DNA from: Phycomyces nitens
Lineage: Eukaryota > Mucoromycota > Mucoromycetes > Mucorales > Phycomycetaceae
Assembly (NCBI GenBank): GCA_022702545.1
Contig: JAHRBC010000007.1
Span: 434,001 to 498,000 of the forward strand
Reading direction: 5' to 3'
Length of the DNA stretch: 64,000 bases
Under the pieces are notes generated by a model. The model searched no databases. It had not been told where the DNA came from and was given only the letters and a program-made list of their open reading frames with translations. Both the position numbers and the translations under genes were made by a program. How positions within the stretch are numbered: position 1 is the stretch's first letter; each line of letters begins with the position of its first letter. Shown here one piece after another: positions 1-12,109 of the stretch.

Positions 1-1731
1 TATTATGCTTGCATTATTTATTTTTGTTATGAATTAAGCTGTAATTATAAAGCACCATATTGGCTAATGAACGTGGAAATTTGTATTCATTTATTTTGTA
101 TAATTATTATCTATAATATATATATATAATATATTTGCAACCAGCATTGCTTTATTCTATTGTTGTTGTTCGAGCCACATGGTCGACATGTTGTTTTTAG
201 CCTCCTCAAGTTCACGCACATAAAAATAAAACGCTAGTACCATTTAAAAAAGGCCCTTTATGTGTATCCTTGGCAACCTCAACTTTGTGTTTTACTTCAT
301 GAGAACACTTGGCTGAGGAAATTTCCATTGAATAGTTTGGAGAGCAAAAATGGAAATTGAATGTGACTTGACGTAACCAAGTGTCCAGAAAATAAACTCA
401 AACATGGCGATTGTACCACCATCCACTCTAATTAACTATCAGTAAACGATTGCTGAACCACGTTTAACAGTAAGAAGAGATGATTACATTATTTCGTATA
501 CCACATAAATAGCAGAGCTATCAAATGAGTGCCTCGGCAGTGTAGGACAACCCGCATCTTCGGTCAAATAAGACCGCGTTCAACATATGGAAGTGGCTCA
601 CTTGTTGGTGTACTCCTTCAGGAGTGTGGCGCTTGACGATAAATAGCTTGGCATGGACAAGACATTTTTGATCTATGGTGTGTATTTCATAATTTACACT
701 TAATTATACTGCCAAGCAAACCAAACAAGTTAAAGGTGACAAATTAGCTAGAGTAGAGTGGGAAAAGAGTGATTTTGAAAAAGAAGATTGGTCTTAATCC
801 GACTCAATTGAATGGCGTTTGCAGTAAGAATAGTAACTCCATACACAGAATCTATTCACAAAACAAGTGTTACGGTCTACAGGTATACTTTATTGTTATG
901 CCAAGGGTACAACTGAATGATGTCAATAAAAGAAACAAACAAACTTTCAGGGCCGCTTTGACCCGATTATAAGGGCCAAGGACTTGTGCCTATATTCCGA
1001 TGAGGTTTTCTCGTTTATTTTATGTATTTATCAAATTTCCATTTTTGTCTTTAGTATGTATAGATTGACTTTTATAGAAGCTTACTGTAAGCTGTAGTAC
1101 AAAAGTAGTCAAAAAGGAAGTGTTGAAAAGAAATAATAGAAAAAGTAAAACGATCCTGTTAATGGGTTGACTCATAATATAAAAAAATACATATTGTTAT
1201 TAAACATAACAGATACACAGGCACACACTTTTTATATGTGTGTGCACAAACATACCAACAAGCTGAGCAAGTTATTAGCCAAATCCTTCTTTCACAAAAA
1301 TATCAAGATGAATATGCTTCTGGGCTGAGGAGAATAGAAAGAAGTTGTAGAAATTGTAACAGAAATAAAGAAAAGAATAATTGAAAATAAATCAAGGAAA
1401 TAAATTATTAGCACCCTTTCAGCATATTCACCGTTTCTTCCAGACCTTCCATGTCCCACAGGTCATTCAAAAACCTTTTTCTGGATTCCATTTTTTTAAC
1501 GTCGGATATTTGAAATAAGCATGAGATTGATTCTCCTTTACTTATAAAAAAATGTATAAAAATATACTGGAATTTATATTTTTAAATTCATAGTTTGGGA
1601 TGAATTTATAATAGTCTGTACGTTGACAAGTCTTTTTTTATACACCCAAATATATATATATATATATAACACCAAAGTCCTATTGTTCAAGATCTTACAC
1701 TTTTTCTTGATTTCTTACCCATCAAATAAAC
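1..1731. other. AT-rich intergenic region, no gene seen
   Basis: I see no convincing gene here. Reading frames are short and lack recognisable domains or plausible splice chains. There are short AT dinucleotide runs near 110-135 and 1650-1670. A tiny frame on the minus strand (about 1415-1495, 27 codons) might be the last exon of a lost gene, but nothing supports it. The last ~100 bases probably include the promoter and 5' UTR of the zinc-finger gene that follows. Confidence 0.5.
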
Positions 1732-2713
1732 ATGGAAAATTCCAACTCATTCTTCAACGTATTCATCTCAAAGCCAAGCTACCAAGAAATCAACATGAAT
1801 GGACTTGAGCCTATTGCCAAACCAGACATTGTCTGCTCAATCCCAATTTCTGTCCAGAACACATACAACACAACCAACAACTTCCTTTCGCCCTATTCTT
1901 TCAGTACATCGCCGCTTTCACCGAATGGTTGGAATCTCAGTCCACAAGGTATTTATTAAAATAATTGTCACCGTTCTTGATCTAACTTTACAATTAGTAC
2001 CAGATTACCTCCCAATCCCTGCATACGGTTCATCACCTACTGGAGACTCAACCATGGCCATGTGTTCGGGGCTAGGTAGCCAAGAAGACTTTTGTCTCGA
2101 GGACCATCCCAGCCCTCACTCTCCAGGCCTGTCTTCAATCGCCGGAAGCGCGGACTGTAACTCATTCTGCAGCTACAGCAGTCCTTATACTTTCCAACAC
2201 ACTTCTCCTAGCCCTAGCTTTTCTTCAGACAATATCAATAATGATCTTGTAACACCATACGATTCAACCCTAGTGTTTGCTCCCTGGAGTGACTCGTGGC
2301 TGTCTCCCGACACTCCCCCAGCCCTTTTTTCCGAAAGTCACTCCAGCAACACACTCGCCTCTATCGAACAGCTGATGGACCAGCATCTTGTGATTACCTC
2401 ACCCCTCGTACAGCACCAGCCTCTTAACGAGCCACAACCAAGTCACACCCCCGCCAAGGACGACAGCCCAGTCCTTACAGAGTCTATAAAGAAGTCTGGG
2501 CGAACCCTCCACAAGTGTATGTTCTGTTCCCATACTAGTAACAGGGCCAATAACATGAAGGAGCATGTCCGTACACACGACCCTCTTCGACCAAAGAACT
2601 TCTCCTGCCCTGTGTGCGACAAGAAATTCGCTCGAAAACATGACATGAAACGCCACACCAAATCTCATAGTCGCTCAAACGTTCGACAGCCCCGTCGAAA
2701 GGCAACAATCTAG
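1732..2713 (+). CDS. C2H2 zinc-finger transcription factor, two fingers at the C terminus
   Basis: Two exons, 1732-1948 and 1998-2713, give about 310 aa; the 49-nt intron begins GTATTT and ends TTTACAATTAG. The first two thirds are rich in Ser, Pro, Thr and Asn and look disordered, as in activation regions. The last ~70 residues carry two C2H2 fingers: C-x2-C-x12-H-x3-H starting at CMFC, and a second starting at CPVC, joined by a longer than usual linker (DPLRPKNFS). The tail is basic, which fits nuclear DNA binding. The start is the first ATG of the frame, just after a TATA-like AT tract. By family knowledge two-finger C-terminal proteins of this layout are fungal regulators. The target genes cannot be told from sequence. 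A second gene with the same general plan lies at 46838-47794. Confidence 0.88.
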
Positions 2714-3292
2714 ACCTGCTTGTTATACTCTGTATCTAAATGTTAATTTTTCCCTTTGCTCTTGTACATGAACCACTTTTTCTTTCTTTTATAGATGTTT
2801 ATTTTAGATTCACATAGTAATACTTCTTTTTCTTTTATTCTACAAACACATATTCACGTTAACGCATGCATTTTCTTTTTCTTCTTCTTATTTTATTTTA
2901 TTTTTACTGTCCTCCGTATATATGTACAAATCAAACCCTAGGTGCCTATTGAAAATATGAATTTAACTTTTTCCATTATTAAACAAATAAAATATACATA
3001 TTCTTATAATTATCAGCCACTTGTCAATTCTAACCAAAGAAGAATCGCATGTTCCAATCATTGAGCAACACAAGTCAATGTTCTATGACTCAAAAATGTT
3101 CCGTTATCTTTGGTCAAGCCAAGCTACAAATGCGTATCTTGGTTGTGCCTCTAAACGTGGCTTGATCTTTAATTGCCGTATTTGTCAAATCACAAAATCA
3201 GGTGGGACTAGTTGCTATTTTATTTTATTTTTCGTGTGCACGTCTTTCTATTTTATTTATTCCTGCCATCTTGGTCTTGTACTTTTTGCATA
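2714..3292. other. Intergenic spacer, pyrimidine-rich
   Basis: The T- and CT-rich stretch after the zinc-finger gene (about 2750-2910) looks like 3' UTR and terminator sequence. I see no separate gene; the frames around 3021-3290 have no recognisable domain and run into the leader of the next gene. Confidence 0.4.
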
Positions 3293-3777
3293 ATGTCAGA
3301 CTCTCAAGCCGAAAAGGATTCCTACAACATCCCACTAGATCTAACAATGTTCCACAACTTGGAAGAACGTGCACATTCATTGTCAGAGGACTTTAATGGA
3401 ACTGTGGCAAGATTAAAAGATCATATGAATCAAGTAATTCCATCCCACATTTAAACATCATTTGTTTGTAATAGTCTGATTGCGTAAATCAGATGTCTAC
3501 CTGGACAGCAGACGCAGGTGAAGTCTATACTAGCTCTGTCAAACAGCTAGCAAAGGAGATCGAGGTCTGCACAAGCAAGACTGTGGGTTTGATTACCCAG
3601 TGTGATGAACTGGATAAAGACTTTGCGCAGTTGGTTGACCTTTCCCGACAAATGTAAGTTAGGACGGACCGATTGACAAGATCAATTCAACATTGCCTGA
3701 CATGTACATATATTTATATCCATAGAAAGGCATTGGACCGAGCCTTGGGTCAATTACAACAGGCCATACTTAAATGA
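3293..3777 (+). CDS. BORCS6-like subunit of the BORC lysosome-positioning complex
   Basis: Three exons (3293-3433, 3493-3653, 3726-3777) encode a 117-aa protein. It is almost entirely helical and heptad-rich. An N-terminal segment (LEERAHSLSEDFNG) is followed by a conserved-looking core (VYTSSVKQLAKEIE, then TVGLITQCDELD) and ends with RALGQLQQAI. This order matches the C-terminal domain of BORCS6 (lyspersin), where the region after the first helix continues with a Met-Ser pair and a TVG/YTL-type helix. In animals BORC recruits Arl8 to lysosomes; a vacuole or endosome role here is inferred from the family. Length corresponds to the BORCS6 domain alone, without the long animal N terminus. The gene converges on PEX7, whose stop codon lies about 100 bases away. 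Other small coiled-coil BLOC-1/BORC subunits are the main alternative. Confidence 0.66.
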
Positions 3778-3879
3778 TATGTGCCCTTTTAACATATAAA
3801 TAATATTGATATATATATATATATATAAGAATTGTGTACAAAAAGTAATACATTGCCAAGTCCAAATACACCATACTCT

Positions 3880-5122
3880 CTATCTCCGTAACAGTGCTGG
3901 TGGGACAAACACATGAACGCTCTCATCCCACGCACAAGATGCTACTTGTCCTTCCACATACAAATTGAAATCAACTCCAAGGACAAACTCGGTATGGGGA
4001 TCATGGACTCCCATGAGATTGTTTCCAGGCGGCGCAGCAGTATCCCAAAACCGGACACTCATGTCATAGGCTGCACTTGCAATAACATTAGGACGATGAG
4101 GAGAGCACTTTACGCGACGGACAGCATACTCATGTCCTGCCAAGGATATCAACTCTCGGTCAGGACGGCGCATATCCCAAACCTTGATGCTACAGTCTAC
4201 AGATCCAGTAACAAATGTGTGGTCCTGGTACTTGTTCCAGTCCACTGACAGGATCTCATTATTGTGTGCATGGATTGTCTGAATAGACCGAGGGCTCTTT
4301 GTGTCCCAGATCTTGACGGTTTGATCGCCAGAAGCTGATGCCAGCATCGTTGGGTTATAGGGTGACCAGGCAGTGCTATAGACACAGTGGGTGTGTTCAG
4401 TAAAAGTCTGTAATGATCTTGGTGCTTGAGGATTCCACTAGCTCAAAAACATTAGAAAAAAAAACAGCCTGAATACTCCAATTCACAAATTTATCAGCTT
4501 ACAATCTTTACTGTATGATCCCATGAACCACTCGAGAACACATCTTTAGTAATCAGGTTCCATTCAACCGAGAACACTTCCCGTTGGTGTTCCTGCCAGT
4601 TTTGTATGGGGAAGTCCTAATGTTTTTTGTTTCTTAATAATTGATATCATTCAACAAGACTTTCTTACTGCCAGAGTGACATCCCACATCTTGATAGAAC
4701 CATCTCCACTCGAGGTAACCAGCTGGTTCTCATTCACTTCACTCCATGCCAAATCAAACAAACCATCCTGGGTGTCATATCTAATGATCAGACATTTTTA
4801 TTTTTTTTTAAATATTTATGATATCAATCGATCCACAATTGCTTACACTCTCTCGGCCATAATGCCCTCGGGTCCTCCTCCAGCCGCAAGCAAGTACAGT
4901 CTTCCATTTCCCACCAAACCAAAGTTAGAAGACGCCGCTACTGCAAGTTTGTTTTCAAAAAAGGGACTCCATTGGACCTAATCAGACATGTTTAGTTCAT
5001 TTCAAAAAACCCCCAAAAAAAGTAAATATAATGCGGTCTGTTACGCGCCCAGGTAATAAAGAAGTAAAAAGCAGGCTTACCGAGTATCCATTGAAACCTT
5101 CTGTACGGAATTTAGAGAACAT
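3880..5122 (-). CDS. PEX7: Peroxin 7, PTS2 receptor (WD40 protein)
   Basis: Five exons on the minus strand (5081-5122, 4847-4977, 4669-4780, 4503-4616, 3880-4437) join in one frame to give 318 aa, close to the usual ~320 for PEX7. The chain begins MFSKFRTEGFNGYS and contains six or seven WD40 blades, including GSWDHTVKI, ASGDQTVKIWD, TGSVDCSIKVWD and AAYDMSVRFWD. The blade wording (HEYAVRRVKCSPH and the C-terminal CAWDESVHVF) is that of PEX7 rather than general WD40 proteins. PEX7 binds the nonapeptide PTS2 signal on cytosolic cargo and, with a co-receptor, delivers it to the peroxisome. Introns are 60-120 nt with canonical ends. No key blade is missing. The start is the Met that matches the short N terminus of the family. 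Confidence 0.95.
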
Positions 5123-5529
5123 TGACTGAATGGTAGGAAAGAGAATGTACTGAAACTAATAAAAATAAAATCTGGAGAGACCTGGTCTGAATTGTATGAC
5201 AAGCAGGAAACCCCCCAAGAAAATGTCAGATTAATCGGCTCTTTAAATGGACCACTCGTACAAGGAATTAAAAAATATTTTAAAGTCGTTTAATCACCGA
5301 CAAGAGGTGTAAATGAAAGACAAATCTTTACCTTGGTCTTATTCTTCATGTATACAAGCAATCAATCTAGGAATCAATAATAATAGAGTGTATATATATG
5401 TATATATATCTATTAAAAGCAAGGTGTTTATTTGATATAAAATGGCCATCTTTATACTTTTTGTAAAAAACTATTATATTATGCATAGAGGCAATAATTT
5501 TCACATGCTCTCTCATCTACTGGTTTTTC

Positions 5530-6393
5530 CACTCTTCAATCAGAGGCTTCCTCAACTGCGTTAGTGTTGTGGGCTGGACTGCCATTGAGCACATATATTA
5601 TCAATCTATTCCAGATGTTCTCGATTGGACTCAATTCAGGTCTTTTTGATGACCAATCAAGAATACCTATTCCAAGATCATCTTTACATTATTATTATTA
5701 TTATTATTTGACATGGCAGCTTTATGTGACGTGGCACTATTGTCTTCTTGGAATTGATAGCTCCAAAGCTCCATTATATTACATATCATAGAATGGTTTG
5801 AATTTGTCTTTTATTCATGTTGTCATTTAGAAAGACAAGACAACACCTCCAGATACTTCTCGTCAGGTCTCCTCCACACATAGTCTCTTCCATCTCTTTT
5901 GAAAAGAGTGAAACGAGACTCGTCACTCCAGATCACAGTCTTCCATTCTTCTTTCCAACGCGTCTTCTTCCGAGCCCATTTATGTCTTGCAGCCATGTTT
6001 GCCTGAGTCAGGAAAGGCTTTGACAATGCAACACGGCAGTTGTAGTCAAGGCTGTGCAAAGTATTTCTTATTGTAGCCTTTGAAATGGGGACTTTGATGA
6101 TGTCCTTAATGTCATTTGTAATTGCAGATAATGTTTGATGTCGATTTTTTTCTAACAATCATCTCCAAATGACGTTCACCTCTGGGAGTGAGAATCTTAG
6201 GCCGGCCTGTGCGAGATTTATCTTTTATGGATCCAGTCTTGTAATACTTGTGTACTATACGGCGTACTGTTTCTTTATTGACCTTACGACGTTTCTCAAT
6301 TTCAACAAATGATAATCCTGCCATGTGTAAACCAATGAGAATTCCCTTATCAGTGTTTGAGAGCTTAGTATAGCTATGGCGACTTGTCTCCAT
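5530..6393 (-). pseudogene. Decayed Tc1/mariner transposase
   Basis: Two overlapping minus-strand frames, 6112-6393 and 5823-6158, make a broken Tc1/mariner transposase. The first has a helix-turn-helix of the paired type, with VNKETVRRIVHKYYKTG and the GRP-like linker SRTGRPKILTPRG. The second has a second DNA-binding segment and the start of the DDE catalytic core, VIWSDESRFTLF, then YVWRRPDEKY. A frameshift joins them near 6120-6160. After residue KYLEVL the frame closes. About 180 bases further on a shifted piece of the C terminus survives, reading DLN and then PIENIW, so an internal part containing the second catalytic Asp is missing. The copy is certainly inactive. I did not find clear terminal repeats bounding it. 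Confidence 0.85.
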
Positions 6394-6521
6394 TTTATTG
6401 CTTGATTGCGAGGTAGACCTGTTTAAATGATTAAAAGATTAAAGAAAAAGAAACAAGAATGAGAAAAATGCATATCAAGAAGTATAGTCGGTAATTAAAT
6501 ATGTTTTTCTCTTCATCACCC

Positions 6522-7580
6522 TGTGTTTCCAGTTTCTCCTTTTCCCCTCTTTCTTTTGTTTACTTGATCTATGCAGCAACCGTTTGTTAATCTGCACACT
6601 GTGGCCCTGACAGATAATGATGACCAATGATGAGATTTAATCGAGAATAAATAGCAAGAGATATGGCCAAGAGACTTGGATCAATAAAGAAGTTGGAGAA
6701 ATAAAAAAAAACACAAAGTATATTAATAGGAATTGGTAAGAAAAGAATGACATCTTCAATGTTAAATGGCTGCTATAGTAACGGGAGAGCAATCATTGGT
6801 GATTGTCACTATTGTAACATTTGATCAAACTAAATTGACCTCGCCCTTGTTCGCTCCTTTTATCACACACGTATTTCATATAAGTACTGACTGGTATTGA
6901 TTCATTTTCTGATACCACAATTGGGTTTATTGAAAGGGTTAGAGATTAAGAGATAGGATTGGAATTGTAGGTCATCACTTGCTTAGTCCAAGAGCGGCTG
7001 GAAAACACATCGATGCTAATCACCATGAGAATGGGGAATGTCTTTAGTTCTCCAGAGATACCGAGACAGTACGAGATGACACGCGACATGAATGAATAAT
7101 ATACTTTCTTTTGAACTTCCACAATAATAGGTGCCAAATCTCTAGGAATTTCTGGTACAGGAAATAATATCACATTCAACAACAGTGCTGACAGTAATAT
7201 TTTTCACAAAGTCTGTTTGGATTGACTTTATGTTTTGAGAAAATGTCGGTTCCTGGGTGAGTTAGCAAGAACATAAAAAAGGTATCAAAACCATCAAAAC
7301 CATTGGTATTATATTTTGCAAAGTTATATTGGACCAGTTCTTTTGGTAATTGTTGATAATCCAGTACAAAGGAAATATCACTTGAAACGGATAGAACGCT
7401 TTAAGATGCTACTGTGTTACTATGTTTGTTGGCCATTACTATTCTCAAAAAATTGAGTTGAAGATTGGTCAATATTCTCTGTCAGGGTCACAGTGTGCAG
7501 ATTAACAAACAGTTGCTGCATAGATCAAGTAAACAAAAGAAAGAGGGGAAAAGGAGAAACCGGAAGCACAAGGAAACCAG
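6522..7580. mobile_element. TIR element (~1.06 kb) with PD-(D/E)XK-like remnant
   Basis: The segment at about 6524-6628 reappears in reverse complement at about 7467-7577. The arms share runs such as CTCCTTTTCCCCTCTTTC and TTACTTGATCTATGCAGC and are roughly 90% alike over ~95 bases. The interior (about 840 bases) holds one decayed minus-strand frame, 6946-7182. It reads VPEIPRDLAPIIVEVQ and then FMSRVISYCLGI, a pattern like the E-x-Q plus R..Y motifs of Rpn-type PD-(D/E)XK nucleases. No DDE transposase was seen between the arms, so the element is either nonautonomous or uses the nuclease-like protein. It sits about 130 bases from the broken Tc1/mariner gene. The arms are seen directly; the nuclease relationship is inference. 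Confidence 0.65.
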
Positions 7581-8555
7581 GAGGATACCGTTAGACTGAC
7601 ACAGTGTAAACCAAGTCCTGGACTATATGAATTGCCATGAATAGTGCAAGGTAAAAGTCAACACATAAAGCAATAGAGAGATATGAACAGCGATACATGT
7701 TTGGCACCGTCTGTACAATAGTAATATTTTTGAAATGCTGGCAAGGTAAGCTGTAGATTAGAACAGACTGTTGCCAGTTTGTTTGAGCTGTATTAAACTC
7801 TTGTTAAAGTGATTTATACACTATAAATTGATCTAGCTTAAAGTCTTTACTGATTAGAAGCATATTGGTGATCGAGTTTGGGAACTTGTTATTTAAAAGT
7901 TTGCTCACCAAACAAAAAGACAATTTTAAAAGTGATTCTAGCATGTAGATTGCGATGCGTAAAGATTAAAGTATTGTCAATCAAAGTACATCACACTAAT
8001 GAGTAATTCTGTGACTTTTTTCTTTCTTTCTCGCCATGTCGATTATAATGATGCATGCAAGAAAGCAGACCGAGTTTCCTTTATTCAGTTTGGATTCAAG
8101 ATACATGTATTTTTGAACATCATTTACACATTAGTATTTGTTTGCGTCACTCAAATAACCACGGCTTTAATAATCTCAACATGTTAAAGATTCGAGATTC
8201 CTCATTAGATAATCACTTTTTTAAAATCATCTTAGTAAAAAAGTAAAAACTAGCACGTTTGATTTGTTTGATTACTGTTTCTTTATTGAATTCCTTTATA
8301 CATATATATAATGTATATCCTAACACCACTTTATCAATTCCTTGTTGATTCTGTCGCCCTTTATTATTATTATTATTATTATTATTCTTATTATTTAGCT
8401 AGCAAAATGGTTCGCATTTTCTCTCTCTCTCTCTTTCGTTTTGTGCTCATTACCATATTCACCAATTTTTTTTATCTCTTTAAAACTTGTCCACTAATTT
8501 TATTATATAAAGATATTGACAACCATAGGATTTAAGTATTCATCTCCCTCGCGCT
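7581..8555. other. Intergenic region with an ATT microsatellite
   Basis: No gene is supported. The stretch is AT-rich, with an (ATT)n run of about 35 bases at 8361-8395 and a CT-rich run near 8419-8436. It forms the 3' flank of the minus-strand Nrp1-like gene. Confidence 0.4.
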
Positions 8556-11212
8556 TCAATAATATTTTTGTACACTTAGAAACTTACGTTTGATTCCAGG
8601 TCCTCCTCCACCACCTCCACCTCCTCCTCCAGATGGGACATAGCCTGTTGTAGATTGTGCAGAGTAAGGCTTGCTAGCATTGCACTTGAGACAATGGAAT
8701 CTGGAGGCAAAGTTGTGTGCATTACATGTAGGACTAGATCAAACAGTATAAATACATCTCCAATTGCCCCACCCCGCCCCACCACACACACACACACACA
8801 CGTCTTTAGGCCCACACACCCACACATATGAAGAAGAAGAAAAAACCCTATTCTTCTTGCTCTTCCCATCCTTCAAACTTACCAATACCAGTCTCCTGCA
8901 CGGAACACACTTGATCCACCTGCAGGAGGCCCACCCTGATGACCACCCCCATAACCCTGTCCACCACCGCCATAACCACTACCGCTGCCTCCACCGCCGC
9001 CGCCGCCGCCGCCACCACTGCTACCACTATAAGAATTTCCAGGAGAACTATAGTTTTGATGTCCACCCCCGCCATAACCTCCACCTCCACCTCCACTTCC
9101 ATAACTAGGTTCAGGTGTGTAGCCATAACTTGGCTGAGAATAATTGTTGTTGTGATGCTGCTGGAAAGGTGCTGGGTTAGGTGTATGACAACGGAAACAC
9201 GATGCGCGAGACGCGAAATTCTGGAATCCACAAGATGAGTTTGGGCAATACCAATCTCCGGGACGGAATGCAATAGGCTGATGAGGACGTCCACTACCGT
9301 ACGCAGGGTTTACTCCCATGGGCGCCATGGGTGCAGATGATGGGTGGCTCATCCCACCACTTCCACTTCCACCACTGTTGGGTCTGAAGGACTGACATCT
9401 GTGGCACTGGACTCGAGACGCATAGTTATGAAAGCTACATGCAGGGTTAGGGCAGATCCAGTCGCCAGGATTGAAAGATGGTTGGTGATGGTGATGGTGA
9501 TGATGCGATGCGACAGGAGCAGAGTTGGTAGCCGGGTTTGGGTTCTCGGCATTGCATTTAAAGCAGTTGCGACGAGATGCAAAGTTGTGGAAGTTGCAAT
9601 TGGTGCAGTTCCAGTCTCCAGGGCGCAAGGCACGGCTCTTGGACTGTAGTGGAAAAGGAACCAGCATATTTCCGGCTGCCTCAATCACACGTTCGCTACT
9701 CGGGCAAACCTCGATTGGTCTGTCTCCCAAACAGCGGCCATTGAGAGCCAGGGCACGCATGGCATCGTCATGGGCATAAAAGAGCACAAAGCCTGAAATG
9801 CTTGGCTTGGCGTGGTCGGCTGGCTGGATCATCCACATTGTTGTAGGTCGAAGGCCATTGGATGAGAACCAGGCTTCGAGTTCGCCCTGTGTGACTTCGA
9901 AAGGGAGGCCTGCCAAGTGGATCACTCTAGACTCTTCTTTCTTGAACTGCTGGAGATCTGCATTTGTGTCGATGGGATGGACAAATACGTCCGAGTGACG
10001 GAAGCCGGTCAGATAACGAATCACATTTACTGTTGTCAAACAAGCGTTTAATCCAATGGTATCCCCATCAGTTACTTCGTCAGTCAGCTGGAAGGTCTCG
10101 CAGAGGTCTTTGAGGGATGTGGTTCTGAGATTGACTTCTGGGTGGTGCACTTGCCAGCGCTGGATTTCCTGCTTGAGATCAAACATACGACAAAAGGCGA
10201 GGTAGCTTGGCAATTCAATATTCTTGTCGCGTGCTTCACGGGGAATTTGAATGCGTAGGATCCAACCACCATGTGTTACAAAACAGAAGCTGAGCCCCTT
10301 GTCCTCGATCTCGGTGTTGATATATTGATCGAGGGCCAAGATGGCATCTTTCAAAGTGCCGGCTGACTCTAGCATATCCCAACTAATTCCGGTAACATCA
10401 GTGCAAAAGGTTGTAAGGGGAGTACGTTCTGGCTTGACGTAGTGTTGTTCCTTGTGAAGCACCTGCATGTTTGCGGCATCGACTACAACAAATGAGAATT
10501 CTATAATAAAGAAAAAATATGAGTAATGATGTACAGTTATGGTACAATTGTACAATTACCAATAATTTCAGAGTTCTCCTAAGATGGTGACAAGTATTTA
10601 AATATTAATATTTATATCGTGCAAGTTTTAGGGAGGAATAAAGGAGTATTTGACCATCTTTCTTTTTTTTTGTACCTTTGTTACTTGTATAGCAGCAGGG
10701 TTGGTGGGGTTCTCATCACAGGTAGCCTCCACATTCAAAATAATTAGTCTCTTAAATGGGACGTTAGTCTCTGAAAGAGAAATGGGCTTTTGGTTTTCTG
10801 CATTTATTCCCTCTTCTTCTTCTTCCTCTTCCTCTTCCTCTGATTCTAGCATGACAAAATCAGCCTCGGGTTTGGTTTTTGAAAAGATTGGGATATTTGT
10901 TGCTGGGGTTGTGGTTGCTGTTGCTGTGGTTGTAGTTGTAGTTGTGGTTGTGGTTGTTGCTGATGTTGCTGGTGCGGTTGGTGTACCGGCCTTGTTTTGG
11001 TCTAAAGAGTATTCCTGCTTTCTTTCGACAGGGCCATTTGATGAATCATCGACTTGAGATTGCTTTGTGTCTGTGGAATCAAAAGCGACTGAGTTTTGTT
11101 CTGCGGGTTCATCCTGGGTGGAATATACTAGTTTCTTTAGTTCTTTTTCTTCATTGTCTGAAAAGTCATCGGCTTTTCTCTTTCGGTCGATGAAGCTTGG
11201 ATTTGGGTCCAT
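8556..11212 (-). CDS. Nrp1-like RNA-binding protein: ERI1-type exonuclease fold, RRM, four RanBP2 zinc fingers
   Basis: Four exons (10676-11212, 10560-10578, 8883-10500, 8556-8733) give about 783 aa. An acidic, low-complexity N terminus of ~155 residues leads into an ERI1-like DEDDh exonuclease fold (roughly 160-350), whose exon 2 is only 19 nt and supplies ENSEII. An RRM follows (about 375-450, starting VIHLAGLPFEVTQGELEAW). Then come four RanBP2 fingers, each with a GDW lead and a C...C...NFASR or NYASR core; a His run, and Gly-rich linkers separate them. This order matches yeast Nrp1, an RNA-binding protein found in stress granules. The exonuclease catalytic residues are largely replaced (LNVEAT, VTHGGW), so RNA binding rather than cleavage is expected. 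The start chosen is MDPNPSF. The 3' end is uncertain: a strong donor (AACGTAAGT) near 8575 could lead to another small exon. Confidence 0.85.
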
Positions 11213-12109
11213 TTTAGTAACGAATTCCAATCAGTAAAAAAAAAACAGAAAGAAAAAAGGGTTGGAAGGACAACAAGGTTTATTCATTGTCAATAGATGA
11301 CATACTACTTACCAAGCCACTATAATGACGTAACTGATTTAGAGTAATCGGCACATCATTTTCAAAGAGTTTTGTTATGGGCAGAGGGTTAAAAATAGAA
11401 CCATTCTTATTTTAATTCGGATTTTTGCCCTTTTTTCTTTTTTCTTCATGTTGCACCACACGGCCTGGATACCCTGTTGATTGAAACACGTGGAAAGGAC
11501 ATGGCATGAAGAAGACGATTTAATATTAGCTACTAATAAAGAAGGAGATTTGTGACGATGACTGCTTTTGGTTTTTTAAAACATGTCTATATAAAGGAAG
11601 AATAAGGAGAAGGAAGAGAGGGATGAGTGGTCTTTAACTGTTATTATTATTAGTATTAGAGGACATTTGTGGTTACACGTCCAATAGTATTTCAAGGGGA
11701 AAAGGGTATGAGGATAAGTTTTTCTTTTTTTTGTTGACTGCGCACGTTCCGATCATTTATACGGATTTTGTACAGACTTGGCACATGAAATTAATACTAT
11801 GATTAATTATTAGTTATTTTGTAGACATTAAAGAAGTATGTTAAAGAGGTGCATTTGATGAAATAAAGACATTAATAATCTGGCCATTTGTTTATTGTCT
11901 ATAATATATATATATATGTCTATGTATTATTTATCTTGCAATAATAATAGTAATAAAAAAGAAAAAAAAAGTTATTTTTATCAATTAAATATAAAAAATA
12001 AAAAATGATTGATTTTTTTTAGAGGACAGCAAATTATATTTATATATAAATACATTCACATATTTCCATTTATTTGCTCGTTTGACCCATACCTCTTCCA
12101 CAGATAGAA
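11213..12109. promoter_or_regulatory. Shared divergent promoter region
   Basis: This ~900-base gap separates the starts of two divergent genes, the Nrp1-like gene (minus) and the Gln-rich gene (plus). It is AT-rich and contains TATA-like runs near 11911-11922 and 12041-12050. I see no coding frame or RNA gene. A role in driving both genes follows from the arrangement only. Confidence 0.4.

Noticed and set aside
1415..1495. 27-codon minus-strand frame starting MESRKRFLNDLWDME
   Set aside because: Too short; no splice partner or homologue could be recognised, and flanking DNA is AT-rich.
8764..9294. His- and Thr/Ile-rich frames overlapping the Nrp1-like gene on both strands
   Set aside because: They are products of the repeated GGN/RanBP2 coding sequence read in other frames.
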